Origin: Boseongicola sp. SB0662_bin_57
GTDB taxonomy: Bacteria; Pseudomonadota; Alphaproteobacteria; Rhodobacterales; Rhodobacteraceae
Length of the DNA stretch: 5,725 nt
Assembly (NCBI GenBank): GCA_009839535.1
Contig: VXPN01000491.1
Location: 1 to 5,725, forward strand
Direction of reading: 5' to 3'
In this document: one piece after another, positions 5,315-5,725 of the stretch
Layout: each line of letters starts with the position of its first letter
Numbering within the stretch: the first letter of the stretch is position 1
Translations under genes and position numbers: made by a program
Notes under the pieces: generated by a model
The model's database searches: none
What the model saw: the letters and a program-made list of their open reading frames with translations, nothing else
What the model was told of the DNA's origin: nothing

Positions 5315-5725
5315 TGCCGCGAATGCGTTTCATACAGGCGATCAACCTCGCGCTTGTCGAAGAGATGGAGCGCGACCCAAGGACGATTTTGATCGGTGAA
5401 GATGTCGAGGCCTCCATATTTGGCGACACGCGTGGCCTTCTTGATCGTTTCGGTGCGGATCGAGTGCGCAACACGCCAATCTCCGAGCAGACGCTGACGG
5501 GGATGGCCGTAGGTGCGGCGGCATGTGGCCGTCGCGTCATCCTGCACATGATGTTTTCGAACTTCATCTATACGGGCTTCGATGCCATCGCCAACCAGAT
5601 GGCGAAGCTCAGGCTGATGAGCGGAGGGCAGGTAGCCCTGCCAATAACGGTGATTGCAAGTTACGGCGGTGGACGTTCGACTGCGGCCCAGCATTCGGAC
5701 ACGCCCTTTTCGCTCTTGATGAACC
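5314..5725 (+). CDS. Thiamine-diphosphate 2-oxoacid dehydrogenase E1 component, beta subunit (N-terminal part, cut by window edge)
   Basis: The ATG at 5314 uses the last base of the alpha stop codon (TGATG) and has AGGA (5305-5308) 5 bases upstream; the ATG at 5323 has no such support. The 137 visible residues show the standard E1 beta opening: QAINLALVEEM (8-18), LIGEDV (26-31), RNTPISEQTLTGMAVGAA (52-69; E58 matches the glutamate that activates ThDP), DAIANQMAKLRLMSGGQ (90-106) and AAQHSD (124-129). Some positions differ from common PdhB/AcoB proteins: RVILHMMFSNFIY (74-86) instead of a PVVE-MF-DF pattern, and LPITVIASYGGG where most have a VPxVxR segment. It forms the alpha2beta2 E1 with its upstream neighbour. 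E2 and E3 genes are expected downstream but are not visible. Confidence 0.92.
   Translation, partial: MPRMRFIQAINLALVEEMERDPRTILIGEDVEASIFGDTRGLLDRFGADRVRNTPISEQTLTGMAVGAAACGRRVILHMMFSNFIYTGFDAIANQMAKLRLMSGGQVALPITVIASYGGGRSTAAQHSDTPFSLLMN

Noticed and set aside
4893..5567. 224-codon minus-strand open frame
   Set aside because: It is antisense to the E1 alpha/beta junction, with an Arg/Pro/Ser-rich low-complexity translation typical of a shadow frame.
1..5725. Mobile element, CRISPR array, tRNA/rRNA or pseudogene
   Set aside because: No direct-repeat array, terminal inverted repeats, transposase or integrase motifs, or RNA gene features were found, and all full-length genes have intact frames and key residues.

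Overview
This window looks like a stretch of a GC-rich (about 60% by eye) proteobacterial chromosome, most likely alphaproteobacterial, although no phylogenetic marker is present. It is densely packed with metabolic genes. It contains no rRNA, tRNA, transposase, integrase, CRISPR array or phage gene. Seven protein genes can be supported; the two at the edges are cut by the window.

Layout from left to right. (1) Bases 1-56, minus strand: the first 18 codons of a GTG-started gene whose N-terminus resembles MBL-fold metallo-hydrolases. (2) Bases 94-543, plus strand: a complete VOC/glyoxalase-superfamily protein with all four expected metal ligands. It diverges from gene 1 across only 37 bp. (3) Bases 525-1511, minus: a fold-type IV PLP aminotransferase that most resembles (R)-selective amine transaminases and D-amino-acid transaminases. 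It meets the VOC gene tail to tail with a 19-bp overlap. (4) Bases 1508-3169, minus: a 553-residue arylsulfate sulfotransferase (ASST)-family beta-propeller protein with no signal peptide, joined to gene 3 by an ATGA stop/start overlap. (5) Bases 3231-4193, minus: a LysR-type regulator, probably the first gene of a LysR - ASST - aminotransferase operon. (6) Bases 4194-4318: a 125-bp divergent regulatory region with a good sigma70-like promoter for the LysR operon and an inverted repeat overlapping it. (7) Bases 4319-5314, plus: the E1 alpha subunit of a thiamine-diphosphate 2-oxoacid (pyruvate/acetoin-type) dehydrogenase. (8) Bases 5314-5725, plus: the start of the matching E1 beta subunit, whose ATG shares one base with the alpha stop codon. 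It runs off the window.

Inferred joint function: the LysR regulator sits between two divergent units and probably controls both. The aminotransferase could deaminate an amine or amino acid to a ketone or 2-oxo acid, and the E1 alpha/beta pair could oxidatively decarboxylate or cleave an oxo compound with E2/E3 subunits encoded beyond the right edge. The apparently cytoplasmic ASST homologue, translationally coupled to the aminotransferase, is the unusual part. It suggests a pathway for a sulfated or otherwise unusual small molecule, but the substrate cannot be read from the sequence. The VOC and MBL-type proteins may be accessory (detoxification, lactone or ester hydrolysis) or unrelated neighbours.
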